In this document: piece after piece, positions 54,042 to 62,481 of the stretch
Layout: each line of letters starts with the position of its first letter
Numbering within the stretch: position 1 is the first letter of the stretch
Origin: Rossellomorea aquimaris
GTDB taxonomy: Bacteria > Bacillota > Bacilli > Bacillales > Bacillaceae_B
Assembly (NCBI RefSeq): GCF_020171925.1
Contig: NZ_JAIVAR010000001.1
Coordinates: forward strand, 62,001-126,000
Reading direction: 5' to 3'
DNA length: 64,000 nucleotides
Position numbers and translations under genes: made by a program
Notes under the pieces: model-generated
What the model saw: only the letters and a program-made list of their open reading frames with translations
Database searches by the model: none
Told to the model about the DNA's origin: nothing

Positions 54042-55379
54042 ATGGGTAATAAAAAGAAAACTGTCAGAGAAGCGGCACTTGATGTCATAGAAGCGGTCGA
54101 AAAGAATCAGTCATATAGTAATCTATTGTTGAATTCCGTCATCGAGAAGAACGAGCTCCCTTCAAGGGACATCGGGCTTTTGACCGAGCTTACGTATGGA
54201 ACGATCCAGAGGAAATTAACATTGGATTATTTCCTTGCCCCTTTCATCAAAGGGAAGCTGGATGATTGGGTGCGCCATTTATTAAGATTGTCCCTCTATC
54301 AAATCGTGTACCTTGACCGTATTCCTGAGAGGGCTGTTTTACATGAAGCGGTTGAAATAGCGAAGAAAAGAGGTCATAAAGGGATTGCGGGCATGGTCAA
54401 TGGCGTACTCCGCTCAATCCAGAGGAAAGGTGTCCCTTCGTTGGATAGCATCACGGACCCTGTTGAAAGATTATCCATTGAAACGAGTCACCCTTATTGG
54501 CTCGTCAAACGGTGGACCGAACAGTTCGGTTTGGATAAGACCCGTGAAATGTGTGAAATGAATCTGGTTGCGCCGAAACAGACGGCACGAGTGAACACAA
54601 CCAAGCTTACGAGAGAAGAGCTTATACATAAATTGAGTGAAAGCAATGTTGAGGTAAAACGGAGCCCTGTGATTGATGAAGCCGTACAAACCGTGCGCGG
54701 GAACCTGGTGAAGACGGATGCCTTTAATGATGGCGACTTGACCATACAGGATGAAAGCTCCATGCTCGTCGCACATGCACTGCAATTGGAGAAAGGCATG
54801 GTGGTGTTGGATGCGTGTGCCGCACCTGGTGGCAAGACAACGCATATTGCCGAACTGCTCGGGGGAACTGGCGAGGTCCATGCATTGGATTTGCATAAGC
54901 ATAAAGTGAAGCTGATTGATCAAAATGCCGCACGCCTGGGCCTTTCAAACATTCATACTTCCACTATGGACAGCAGAAAAGCAGGGGAAACGTTCAAAGA
55001 GGAAAGCTTCGACCGTATACTTGTGGACGCTCCTTGTTCTGGACTGGGTGTACTAAGGAGAAAGCCGGACATCAAATACTCCAAAAAAGAGTCCGATCTG
55101 TCATCACTTCAGAAGATCCAGCTGGACATCCTTTCTTCCGTTGCGCCATTACTGAAAAAAAATGGTATTCTTGTATACAGTACATGCACAGTCGATCGGG
55201 ATGAAAATGAAGGGACCGTTAAGGCATTCCTGAGCGATCATCCAGGATTTGAAGCTTACAATCTCAAAGGTTTACCCGGAACTGTACAGCCGTTCATCGA
55301 GGGGAATCAACTGCAGGTATTCCCACAGGATTTCGGTGGCGACGGCTTTTATATTTCCTGCTTTGTGAAAACAAAGTAG
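54042..55379 (+). CDS. rsmB: 16S rRNA m5C967 methyltransferase RsmB
   Basis: RsmB (Sun, YloM) methylates C967 of 16S rRNA. The 445 residues have an N-terminal NusB-like RNA-binding domain (about 1-140), then a methyltransferase domain with DACAAPGGKTTHIAELL near 260-276, the catalytic cysteine pair in DAPCSGLGVLRRKPDIKY (near 329) and YSTCTVDRDENEG near 383. I chose ATG at 54042 with GGGAGA upstream; the in-frame ATG at 53994 lies within fmt. In B. subtilis rlmN follows; here it does not. Confidence 0.96.
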   Translation: MGNKKKTVREAALDVIEAVEKNQSYSNLLLNSVIEKNELPSRDIGLLTELTYGTIQRKLTLDYFLAPFIKGKLDDWVRHLLRLSLYQIVYLDRIPERAVLHEAVEIAKKRGHKGIAGMVNGVLRSIQRKGVPSLDSITDPVERLSIETSHPYWLVKRWTEQFGLDKTREMCEMNLVAPKQTARVNTTKLTREELIHKLSESNVEVKRSPVIDEAVQTVRGNLVKTDAFNDGDLTIQDESSMLVAHALQLEKGMVVLDACAAPGGKTTHIAELLGGTGEVHALDLHKHKVKLIDQNAARLGLSNIHTSTMDSRKAGETFKEESFDRILVDAPCSGLGVLRRKPDIKYSKKESDLSSLQKIQLDILSSVAPLLKKNGILVYSTCTVDRDENEGTVKAFLSDHPGFEAYNLKGLPGTVQPFIEGNQLQVFPQDFGGDGFYISCFVKTK

Positions 55380-55603
55380 TCCCTCAACGGAAGAAAAAGA
55401 TCGTTAAATGTTTGAATATGTCATTTTCAAGCAGGAAAATACTCGATTCAAGTCGTACATGTACTAGAGAACAAGCATTCATGATACGAATGTGTTCAGT
55501 TCCATTCATCTTTTTCCCGGGTCTTTTGAATCGTGAGGATTGACGGGGAAAGATGCTGGAATCTCTGTAAAGGGGAGCGGAATGAAGATAAGAGGTGACC
55601 GAA

Positions 55604-56353
55604 GTGAAAACTGTATTTTATACGGATAAAGGGAAAGTGCGACAACATAACGAAGATAGTGTCGATGTTTTCAAGAATACATACGGAGACTATCTTGCGG
55701 TTGTGGCTGATGGAATGGGTGGACACCGGGCAGGGGATGTAGCAAGTCAACTGGCTATTTCCACCTTAAAAAGATTCTGGGAAAACACCGAAAAATTCCA
55801 AACGGCAGACCAGGCTGAAAATTGGTTAAAAACGACTATTAACGAAGTCAATCAAGAGGTTTATAGTTATTCACAATCCCATTCAGAATGTGAAGGGATG
55901 GGGACCACTTTGGTGGGAGCCATCTGCACACCATTATTTGCCACGATTGTAAATATTGGGGACAGCAGGGGATATATCCTGAATGAAAATGGGTTTCACC
56001 AACTGACAGAGGATCATACGTTAGTGAATGAACTCGTCAGAAGCGGTGAAATCTCGAAAGAAGACGCTGAGCATCATCCAAGGAAAAATGTGATCTTAAG
56101 AGCCATCGGGACCGAAGCATCGATTACGATGGACATCAAGACGATCATGTTTGAAGATGATGATATCCTGCTACTTTGCTCGGATGGTTTATCAAATAAA
56201 GTTTCAGAACAAGAAATGAAAGAGATCTTATCAAATGATGACTCTCTCGGGGACAAAGGCGAGAAGCTCGTTCATTTGGCTAACGATTATGGAGGGGAAG
56301 ACAATATCACTGTCCTGATCGTAGAGTATGCCGCTGAAACGGAAAGCGGGTGA
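55604..56353 (+). CDS. prpC: PP2C-type protein phosphatase PrpC
   Basis: PrpC dephosphorylates PrkC and its targets. The 249 residues carry PP2C metal motifs: RQHNEDS near 12-18, VVADGMGGHRAGD near 33-45, GDSRGY near 124 and GGEDNITV near 230. I chose GTG at 55604 because AGAGGTGA lies 5-6 bases upstream; GTG at 55595 falls inside that site. prkC follows 6 bases after the stop. The 224 bases before it hold no gene. Confidence 0.96.
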   Translation: MKTVFYTDKGKVRQHNEDSVDVFKNTYGDYLAVVADGMGGHRAGDVASQLAISTLKRFWENTEKFQTADQAENWLKTTINEVNQEVYSYSQSHSECEGMGTTLVGAICTPLFATIVNIGDSRGYILNENGFHQLTEDHTLVNELVRSGEISKEDAEHHPRKNVILRAIGTEASITMDIKTIMFEDDDILLLCSDGLSNKVSEQEMKEILSNDDSLGDKGEKLVHLANDYGGEDNITVLIVEYAAETESG

Positions 56354-56359
56354 TAATAC

Positions 56360-58363
56360 ATGATGAATGGAAAACGCATCAGTGGCCGATACAGAATCAC
56401 TAAACTGATCGGCGGCGGAGGCATGGCGAACGTTTATCTCGCTCACGATATGATCCTTGATCGTGAAGTGGCGATCAAAATGCTCCGAATGGATTTTGCC
56501 AATGAAGAGGAATTCATCAAACGATTCCAGCGTGAGGCACAATCCGCCACAAGCCTTGTTCATCCGAATATCGTCAGTATTTACGATGTCGGTGAAGAAG
56601 ATGATCTATACTATATTGTCATGGAATATGTAAAAGGCATGACCTTGAAGCAATACATACAGCAGTACTCGCCAGTAGGCGTCGAAAAGGCGCTGGACAT
56701 CATGAAACAATTGACCCTGGCGATCTCACATGCACACCAGAACCATATCATCCATCGGGATATCAAGCCCCACAACATCCTGATCGATGAGGATGGGACG
56801 GTTAAGATCACTGATTTCGGAATTGCGATGGCACTGAGCGCTACCTCCATCACACAGACGAATTCCGTCCTCGGTTCCGTGCATTACTTGTCCCCTGAGC
56901 AGGCGAGGGGGGGCATGGCAACCAAGAAATCGGATATCTATTCGCTCGGTATCGTCATGTTCGAGCTGTTGACAGGGCGACTCCCTTTTTCAGGCGAGTC
57001 GGCTGTATCCATCGCATTGAAACATCTGCAGTCGGAGACCCCATCGCTTAAACGGTGGAACCCGGACATCCCGCAGAGTGTGGAAAATATCGTCCTGAAA
57101 GCCACTGCCAAGGATCCGTTCAGACGATATGACAGCCTCGAAGAAATGGATGAGGATCTGACCACAGCCTTGGATCCGGAACGTTTGAACGAGCCGAAAT
57201 TCGCGGTTCCGGTGGATGATGAAGCGACAAAAGCGATCCCCGTCATAACCGACGATAAGAGTTCATCCAATTTGGATGATACCATCATTCATACGCAGAC
57301 AAACATAGACACAAAACCGGCGCATGTGGTAGGGTCAGCAGTCGATCCGAAACCGGAAAAAGGAAAAAAACAAAAAGACAAAAAGAAAGCCAAGAAGAAA
57401 AAGTGGCCGATCCTTATTGTCAGCCTGTTCTTCCTGCTCATCGCGTTAGGGGCTGCGGCCGTGACGGTTGTGCCCGATTTACTTGGTCCTAAAGAGATAA
57501 AAGTGCCTGATGTGACGGAAAAAGATTCTGCGGAAGCGACATCCATCCTGATCACTTCAGGGTTCGCAATAGGGGAAATGAAAAAGCAGCCCGATGATAC
57601 CATCCCAGAAGGAGAAGTCATCAAAACCAATCCTAAGGCCGGCAGAATGGCAAACGAAGGGGCTTCGATCGACGTATATATCAGTACTGGAAAAGAAAAG
57701 GTCGAAGTGGATGAGTACGTTGGAGAGAAATATGAAGAAATAGTCAAGGAACTTGAAGAGCAAGGATTTACGGTGGAGAAAGAAGAAGAAAACTCAAACG
57801 AAGATGAGGCCGGGTTCATCATGGAACAAGATCCAAAGCCAGGGGAAGAAGTAGTTCCGAGTGAGACGACCATTAAGCTTACGGTCAGCACCGGTCCTGT
57901 GTCATTCGAATTGGAAGATCTCAAAGGCAAAGACCAGGAGTACCTGAAAGTGTATGGTGATTTACACGGCATCGACATTAAAGTATCAGAAGAAGTATTC
58001 TCGGATGAGGTCGAAAAGGGCCATGTTGTTTCTCAGGGGACTCAGCCAGGTTCACCGACTTTTTCTGGTGAAACGGTATATGTGAAAGTGTCCAAGGGGG
58101 CGGAACCCGTTAAAGAGAAAAAGTTTCCGGTAGAAGTCACGGTTCCTTATACGGGCGACGGAGCTCAACCGCAAATGATCGAAATTTTCGTCGAAGATAA
58201 AGATAGCACGTTTGAAGATAGTGAAGTGAAAACAGGTATTACAGAAGATACCAAATTCACGCTGGACTTCTTATTGGAAGAAGGAAAACAAGGGAAATAT
58301 GAAATCTGGATCGACGGTAAGAAGGATAAAACCGTACCCGTTGAGTATCCTAAGGATGAATAA
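56360..58363 (+). CDS. prkC: PASTA-domain serine/threonine kinase PrkC
   Basis: PrkC senses muropeptides and lipid II through extracellular PASTA domains and triggers spore germination and wall-related responses. The 667 residues have a kinase domain (about 10-275) with GGGGMANVYLAHD near 18, ATP lysine 40 and catalytic Asp134 in HRDIKPHN, a Lys-rich juxtamembrane segment, one membrane segment (about 350-372), three PASTA domains (about 376-580) and a C-terminal immunoglobulin-like region. ATG occurs twice in tandem (56360, 56363). It forms a pair with prpC. Confidence 0.97.
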   Translation: MMNGKRISGRYRITKLIGGGGMANVYLAHDMILDREVAIKMLRMDFANEEEFIKRFQREAQSATSLVHPNIVSIYDVGEEDDLYYIVMEYVKGMTLKQYIQQYSPVGVEKALDIMKQLTLAISHAHQNHIIHRDIKPHNILIDEDGTVKITDFGIAMALSATSITQTNSVLGSVHYLSPEQARGGMATKKSDIYSLGIVMFELLTGRLPFSGESAVSIALKHLQSETPSLKRWNPDIPQSVENIVLKATAKDPFRRYDSLEEMDEDLTTALDPERLNEPKFAVPVDDEATKAIPVITDDKSSSNLDDTIIHTQTNIDTKPAHVVGSAVDPKPEKGKKQKDKKKAKKKKWPILIVSLFFLLIALGAAAVTVVPDLLGPKEIKVPDVTEKDSAEATSILITSGFAIGEMKKQPDDTIPEGEVIKTNPKAGRMANEGASIDVYISTGKEKVEVDEYVGEKYEEIVKELEEQGFTVEKEEENSNEDEAGFIMEQDPKPGEEVVPSETTIKLTVSTGPVSFELEDLKGKDQEYLKVYGDLHGIDIKVSEEVFSDEVEKGHVVSQGTQPGSPTFSGETVYVKVSKGAEPVKEKKFPVEVTVPYTGDGAQPQMIEIFVEDKDSTFEDSEVKTGITEDTKFTLDFLLEEGKQGKYEIWIDGKKDKTVPVEYPKDE

Positions 58364-58372
58364 GAAATGAGC

Positions 58373-58422
58373 AGGACTGTGACCCAGGGTATGAGACCTA
58401 AGGGGACAGTCCTCTTATTTTC
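58373..58422 (+). terminator. Probable terminator after prkC
   Basis: AGGACTGT pairs with ACAGTCCT, with CCC and GGGG extending the stem after a short bulge; the T-rich tail CTTATTTTCC is imperfect. Confidence 0.62.
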
Positions 58423-58494
58423 CTTTATAATGGAATTGTGATATAAAATGAAGTATACATACAGGAATGTTTATTGGTTTAAAGGAGGTCCCTA

Positions 58495-59376
58495 ATGGCG
58501 GAAGGGAAAATTATTAAAGCGTTGAGTGGATTTTATTATGTTCTCTCGGAGGGGGAGATTACACAGTGCCGCGGAAGGGGAGTGTTCCGTAAAAATAAAG
58601 TGACCCCTCTTGTAGGAGACTATGTTGAATTCCAGGCTGAAAACGAAACGGACGGCTATATCCTTAAAGTGTTCGAACGGAAGAATGAACTGGTGCGCCC
58701 GCCCATCGCCAATGTGGATCAGGCGATACTCGTTTTCTCTGCGAAAGAGCCCGATTTCAGCACGGCGTTACTGGACCGATTTCTTGTTTTAGTCGAAAGC
58801 AAAGAAATCGAACCCCTCATTTGCATTACAAAGATGGACTTGCTGGATTCAGACGAATCAAAGGAAATAGAAGAATATGTGAAGCACTACCGATCGTTTG
58901 GCTATGAAGTTGTCCTCACCTCCTCGAAGACCGAGCAGGGAATTGCGGAATTATCCCCTTATATGAAAGACAGGACGTCTGTCTTCGCCGGGCAATCAGG
59001 AGTAGGGAAGTCATCGCTTTTAAATGTAATCAAACCGGAACTTGAACTGAAAACAGCCATGATCTCATCCCACCTGGGAAGGGGTAAGCATACCACCAGA
59101 CATGTCGAGCTGATCCATATCGACGATGGATTGGTCGCGGATACACCAGGTTTCAGTTCATTGGAGTTTTCGGAGATTGAAGTGGAAGAGCTTCCTCAAT
59201 GCTTTCCGGAAATGGTGAATGCATCAGAGAGTTGTAAATTCCGGGGATGCCTGCACATCAACGAACCAAAATGTGCCGTGAAGGATGCGGTTGAGACAGG
59301 CGATATCCCAAGTTACCGATATGATCATTACTTATCATTCCATCAAGAAATCAAAGAAAGAAAGCCGAGGTATTGA
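58495..59376 (+). CDS. rsgA: Ribosome small subunit-dependent GTPase RsgA (YloQ, CpgA)
   Basis: RsgA is a circularly permuted GTPase that matures the 30S subunit. The 293 residues have an N-terminal OB fold (about 1-65), then the permuted GTPase order: G4 (CITKMDLL near 103) precedes G1 (GQSGVGKSSL near 168) and G3 (DTPGFSS near 213), then a zinc domain with CKFRGCLHINEPKC near 244-257. AAAGGAGG precedes the ATG. rpe follows 3 bases after the stop. Confidence 0.97.
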   Translation: MAEGKIIKALSGFYYVLSEGEITQCRGRGVFRKNKVTPLVGDYVEFQAENETDGYILKVFERKNELVRPPIANVDQAILVFSAKEPDFSTALLDRFLVLVESKEIEPLICITKMDLLDSDESKEIEEYVKHYRSFGYEVVLTSSKTEQGIAELSPYMKDRTSVFAGQSGVGKSSLLNVIKPELELKTAMISSHLGRGKHTTRHVELIHIDDGLVADTPGFSSLEFSEIEVEELPQCFPEMVNASESCKFRGCLHINEPKCAVKDAVETGDIPSYRYDHYLSFHQEIKERKPRY

Positions 59377-59379
59377 TAG

Positions 59380-60033
59380 ATGAAAATTGCACCATCCATA
59401 TTATCTGCCGATTTTGCAGAACTGGGAAAAGAAATAAAGGATGTTGAAGCAGGAGGAGCCGACTATATCCATGTCGATGTCATGGACGGTCACTTTGTCC
59501 CGAATATTACAATCGGGCCGATGGTGGTGAAAGCGATACGCCCCATCACCGAGCTTCCTTTGGATGTACATCTGATGATCGAAAATCCCGATCGATATAT
59601 CAGTGAGTTCGCAGAGGCGGGGGCCGATTACATTACAGTCCATGTAGAAGCCGTACCGCATCTGCACAGGACCATCCAACTGATCAAGAGCCATGGCGTG
59701 AAAGCGGGAGTGGTCCTCAATCCTGCCACCCCTGCCGAATTCATCAAACCGATCCTGGAAGAACTCGACATGGTCTTGCTGATGACCGTTAATCCAGGAT
59801 TCGGCGGACAGTCCTTCATTTCGTCAGTTGTTCCAAAAATTAAACAAATCAGGGATTGGGCAAATGAAACCAATCCGTCACTGGAAATCGAAGTGGACGG
59901 GGGCATCAATCCGGAAACGGCTTCCATCTGCGCAGAAGCAGGTGCCGATGTATTTGTGGCGGGCTCTGCCATTTATAATCAGGAAGACAGGCATGCAGCC
60001 ATCGCAAGCTTGAAAAAGGCAATCACGAAGTAA
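59380..60033 (+). CDS. rpe: Ribulose-phosphate 3-epimerase
   Basis: Rpe interconverts ribulose 5-phosphate and xylulose 5-phosphate in the pentose phosphate pathway. The 217-residue TIM barrel has APSILSADFAELG near 4, the metal and catalytic residues in HVDVMDGHFVPN near 32, HLMIENPD near 66, MTVNPGFGGQSF near 137 and EVDGGINPET near 172. It lies 3 bases after rsgA and before thiN, as in B. subtilis. Confidence 0.97.
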   Translation: MKIAPSILSADFAELGKEIKDVEAGGADYIHVDVMDGHFVPNITIGPMVVKAIRPITELPLDVHLMIENPDRYISEFAEAGADYITVHVEAVPHLHRTIQLIKSHGVKAGVVLNPATPAEFIKPILEELDMVLLMTVNPGFGGQSFISSVVPKIKQIRDWANETNPSLEIEVDGGINPETASICAEAGADVFVAGSAIYNQEDRHAAIASLKKAITK

Positions 60034-60036
60034 AGG

Positions 60037-60076
60037 AAATGGACTGATCCGAAAGAATGGGTCAGTCCATTTTTAT
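60037..60076 (+). terminator. Intrinsic terminator between rpe and thiN
   Basis: ATGGACTGATCC pairs with GGGTCAGTCCAT around GAAAGAAT, then TTTT. Confidence 0.85.
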
Positions 60077-60092
60077 AAAAGGGGGAAAGAAC

Positions 60093-60749
60093 ATGGAGTA
60101 CTGTATCGTAGCCGGTGGACCAACAAAGTACATACCAGAACTAAAGTCATATGACTCTTCAGGCGTAAAATGGATCGGCGTAGATCGCGGAGTCTATACG
60201 CTCCTGGAAAGTGGCCTAGAACCCTCCGCTGCATTCGGGGATTTCGATTCAGTGAGCGGAGAAGAATGGTCATTGATCAAAGAGCGAGTGAAAACCGTCA
60301 ATACATATCAGCCTGAAAAAGATGAAACGGATCTAGAGCTTGCCTTGAACTGGGTGCTCACCCAAATACCAGACTCCATAAAAATATTCGGTGCAACGGG
60401 AGGGCGCCTCGACCATTTCATGGGCAACCTTCAATTATTGATGCAACGTGACCTACTCCAGTCCGGTGTAAAAACCGAAGTGATCGATGTACAAAATCAT
60501 TTACGAGTCGTGAAAGCAGGAGAATATACAGTCCATGAAAACCCTTCCCGCAAGTATATATCCTTTGTCCCGGTAACCGATTCGGTAGGGGAACTCACCC
60601 TCTCCGGATTCAAATACCCATTAAATAATCGGAATATTTTCCGCGGTTCCACACTATGTATTAGTAATGAACTTATACAATCCACTGGTACTTTTTCTTT
60701 TACAAACGGCATATTAATGGTGGTAAGAAGCAGCGATCAGGCTTCTTGA
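60093..60749 (+). CDS. thiN: Thiamine pyrophosphokinase ThiN
   Basis: ThiN converts thiamine to thiamine pyrophosphate with ATP. The 218 residues (214 in B. subtilis) have VDRGVYTLLESGLEPSAAFG (near 37-56) followed by DFDSVS, the KDETDLELAL motif near 81-90 and ATGGRLDHFMGN near 104. I chose ATG at 60093, 5-10 bases after AGGGGGAAAG; an in-frame ATG at 60057 lies in the preceding terminator. spoVM follows. Confidence 0.95.
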   Translation: MEYCIVAGGPTKYIPELKSYDSSGVKWIGVDRGVYTLLESGLEPSAAFGDFDSVSGEEWSLIKERVKTVNTYQPEKDETDLELALNWVLTQIPDSIKIFGATGGRLDHFMGNLQLLMQRDLLQSGVKTEVIDVQNHLRVVKAGEYTVHENPSRKYISFVPVTDSVGELTLSGFKYPLNNRNIFRGSTLCISNELIQSTGTFSFTNGILMVVRSSDQAS

Positions 60750-60850
60750 CCCAATTGAGGAAGAAGACGTACTTAATTGCAACTGCTTGAATAGACTGAA
60801 TCGATGTCAAGCGAACCAATACGTTCTTTAGATTGCGGGGAGGGACTGAA

Positions 60851-60931
60851 ATGCGATTTTATACAATTAAATTACCAAAGTTCTTGGGTGGTCTGGTACG
60901 AGCGATGCTGGGGACATTCAAAAAGGAATAA
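60851..60931 (+). CDS. spoVM: Stage V sporulation protein SpoVM
   Basis: SpoVM is a 26-residue amphipathic helix that binds the convex forespore membrane and recruits SpoIVA at the base of the spore coat. The reading frame here is MRFYTIKLPKFLGGLVRAML then GTFKKE, nearly identical to the B. subtilis peptide, including Pro9 and the Ile/Phe face. GGGGAGGG lies 6 bases before the ATG. The location between thiN and rpmB is conserved. B. subtilis spoVM is SigE-dependent; I see no convincing SigE promoter. A small terminator follows. Confidence 0.97.
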   Translation: MRFYTIKLPKFLGGLVRAMLGTFKKE

Positions 60932-60941
60932 TGATCGCATT

Positions 60942-60970
60942 GGAGGTAGCATGAGCTGCCTTCTTTTTTT
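60942..60970 (+). terminator. Intrinsic terminator after spoVM
   Basis: GGAGGTAGC pairs with GCTGCCTTC (two G-T pairs) around ATGA, followed by seven T residues. Confidence 0.8.
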
Positions 60971-61180
60971 ATGGTTTGGGGATGGGTTTATGGTATATGT
61001 TTTTTTGAGTTAGGGGGTGATAGCTTGTGATTTTTATAGGTTTGGCCGTCCCCTTTGGTGTGTAATAATGAGGTTTTTGCTGAGGGGGCTTTTTGTTCGT
61101 AAGGGATTCTTGATGATATTATTTTTAATGGTTTTATTTTCCAAGTGACGGAATAAATTTAATAATCGAAAGAATATGGG

Positions 61181-61260
61181 GTGGAACTCGAAGATAATTG
61201 GTTGAAAATGAAAGATTGAGTGTTAAAACTAAAAGATTATCAACCAAAACTCGAAGATTC
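61181..61260. repeat. Degenerate 21-base tandem repeat, four units
   Basis: AAGAT recurs at 61191, 61212, 61233 and 61254, exactly 21 bases apart, in the wider pattern AAAACTCGAAGATTATCAACC. Read in one frame it gives a seven-residue repeat (RLSVKTK, RLSTKTR). Confidence 0.65.
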
Positions 61261-61333
61261 AGGCGTAATGGCCGAATTCACTCCGTACCACCCGCTGATC
61301 TTATGCTTTTCACATGCCGCCTCCGCATTTTTT

Positions 61334-61443
61334 CTTTTCCAACTCCGACGATTTGCTTCCGTTTAACCACTTTGAGGCAAAAAAACGCCTCTAAAGCCGA
61401 AGAACATCTTTCAAAGGGAGCAAAACGCCCACTTCCGCTTTTC
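61334..61443. repeat. Second copy of the hairpin repeat (shortened left arm)
   Basis: Positions 61386-61443 match 43630-43687 with one mismatch. The left arm (TTGCTTCCGTTTAACCACTTTGAGGC) is shorter than at 43.6 kb, so the hairpin is less complete. Confidence 0.75.
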
Positions 61444-61446
61444 TAA

Positions 61447-61571
61447 TTGTCCAGCTCCAGGGCTTAGAAGCACATGTCATAAGCCAAACCATCCAAGAAG
61501 GCAAAGAACGCCTTCCCGTCCGGTTCGTCTAATGCCACCCGCTTCTACCAAAGCCCTTCCGCTTTTCTTTC
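61447..61571. repeat. Dispersed Bacillaceae repeat with stem-loop ends
   Basis: It begins TTGTCCAGCTCCAGGGCTTAG and ends GCCCTTCCGCTTTTCTTT. GGGCTTAGAAGC pairs imperfectly with GCTTCTACCAAAGCCC, and GAAGGC with GCCTTC in the centre. Elements with these ends are common between genes in Bacillaceae. It abuts the preceding repeat. Confidence 0.65.
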
Positions 61572-61609
61572 TGTAAAGTATTTTTTCTTGAAACCTTTTA
61601 ATTGAACTG

Positions 61610-61638
61610 TTGCATTATGGTGGCTTGTGTGATAAATT
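61610..61638 (+). promoter_or_regulatory. Candidate SigA promoter of rpmB
   Basis: TTGCAT (61610-61615) and TAAATT (61633-61638) are 17 bases apart, with a TG extension before the -10. TTGAAA at 61588 offers an alternative -35. Confidence 0.38.
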
Positions 61639-61718
61639 ATTAAAGTATCTTTATGAAAAAAGTGAATGTAGAACTGAAATGTAACTTCAGCTTCTTGTTA
61701 GTGAGGAGGGAATAGATT

Positions 61719-61907
61719 ATGGCAAAGAAATGCGTAGTAACAGGCCGTAAAGCTAGCGCTGGTAACGCTCGCTCTCACGCTATGAATGCGAACAAGCGTA
61801 CTTGGGGTGCTAACCTGCAAAAAGTTCGTATTCTTGTGGACGGAAAGCCTAAAAAAGTTTGGGTTTCTGCAAGAGCGTTGAAATCAGGTAAAGTTGAGCG
61901 TGTATAA
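61719..61907 (+). CDS. rpmB: 50S ribosomal protein L28
   Basis: The 62-residue basic protein is bL28 of the large subunit: [20 protein letters not shown] (near 2-21), then [17 protein letters not shown] and [14 protein letters not shown]. The zinc-binding cysteine set of some L28 paralogues is absent; only Cys4 remains. GGAGGGAA precedes the ATG by 7 bases. It stands alone between the repeat-rich stretch and its terminator. Confidence 0.98.
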   Translation: MAKKCVVTGRKASAGNARSHAMNANKRTWGANLQKVRILVDGKPKKVWVSARALKSGKVERV

Positions 61908-61922
61908 TACTTAAAAAATGAG

Positions 61923-61953
61923 GAGACGTCTTTCTAGAAGGGCGTCTTTTTTC
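61923..61953 (+). terminator. Intrinsic terminator after rpmB
   Basis: GAGACGTC pairs with GGGCGTCT around a short loop and is followed by TTTTTT. Confidence 0.82.
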
Positions 61954-62103
61954 TATTTAGAAGTGTAAAGCACGGAAATTTGGAGAAAAATGATAAAGAT
62001 CACTCTATAAATAATGCGCTTACAATACTTTAGCTTTTAAAAAGCCTATAGTTATAGTAAAATGTTTTTAGCCAAGCATGTAATTAAAGGGGGAGAACAT
62101 TCC

Positions 62104-62466
62104 ATGTCCATCGAATTGAAAACGCAGTACGGACAAATTGATATTACAAATGATGTCATTGCAATGATTGCTGGAGGTGCAGCGGTGGATTGCTACGGAA
62201 TTGTTGGAATGGCTTCAAAGAATCAGATAAAAGACGGTTTTACAGATATCTTACGTAAAGAAAATTTCACTCGTGGAGTGATTGTTCGTCAAGATGAAGA
62301 GGAAGTACATATTGATATGTATATTATTGTGAGCTATGGTACAAAAATTTCTGAGATTGCTCATAACGTACAATCCAAGGTTAAATATACCCTTGATAAG
62401 ACCGTCGGCTTGGCGGTAGATTCAGTAAATATTTTTGTGCAGGGGGTTCGAGTAACGAACCCGTAG
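62104..62466 (+). CDS. yloU: Asp23/Gls24-family protein YloU
   Basis: A 120-residue Asp23 family protein with the conserved GQIDITNDVIAMIAGGAAVD (near 9-28), YGIVGMASKNQIKDG and YIIVSYGTKISEIAHNVQSK segments. Family members attach to envelope-linked complexes or act in general stress; no enzymatic role is known. The gene is next to the fatty acid kinase-like gene in most Bacillaceae, which suggests a link. I chose ATG at 62104 after AAAGGGGGAG; an in-frame ATG at 62062 is upstream of that site. Confidence 0.93.
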   Translation: MSIELKTQYGQIDITNDVIAMIAGGAAVDCYGIVGMASKNQIKDGFTDILRKENFTRGVIVRQDEEEVHIDMYIIVSYGTKISEIAHNVQSKVKYTLDKTVGLAVDSVNIFVQGVRVTNP

Positions 62467-62481
62467 TGAGGAGGAAGATTT

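Larger units (their letters stand above)
60971..61718. other. Gene-free, repeat-rich stretch between spoVM and rpmB
   Basis: No coding sequence is supported. The stretch holds a 21-base tandem repeat, two hairpin-forming dispersed repeats in tandem, and the rpmB promoter region. An 82-codon frame (61198-61446) is built from the repeats and has no ribosome binding site. Confidence 0.7.

Noticed and set aside
57289-57978. 229-codon minus-strand open frame opposite prkC
   Set aside because: It is a Ser/Thr-rich antisense shadow of the prkC membrane and PASTA-coding region, with no ribosome binding site and no family match.
60804-61013. 69-codon + strand frame over spoVM
   Set aside because: It is out of frame with the clearly conserved SpoVM peptide and lacks a ribosome binding site.
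61198-61446. 82-codon + strand reading frame
   Set aside because: It is made of the 21-base tandem repeat and the dispersed repeat, has no ribosome binding site and resembles no known protein.
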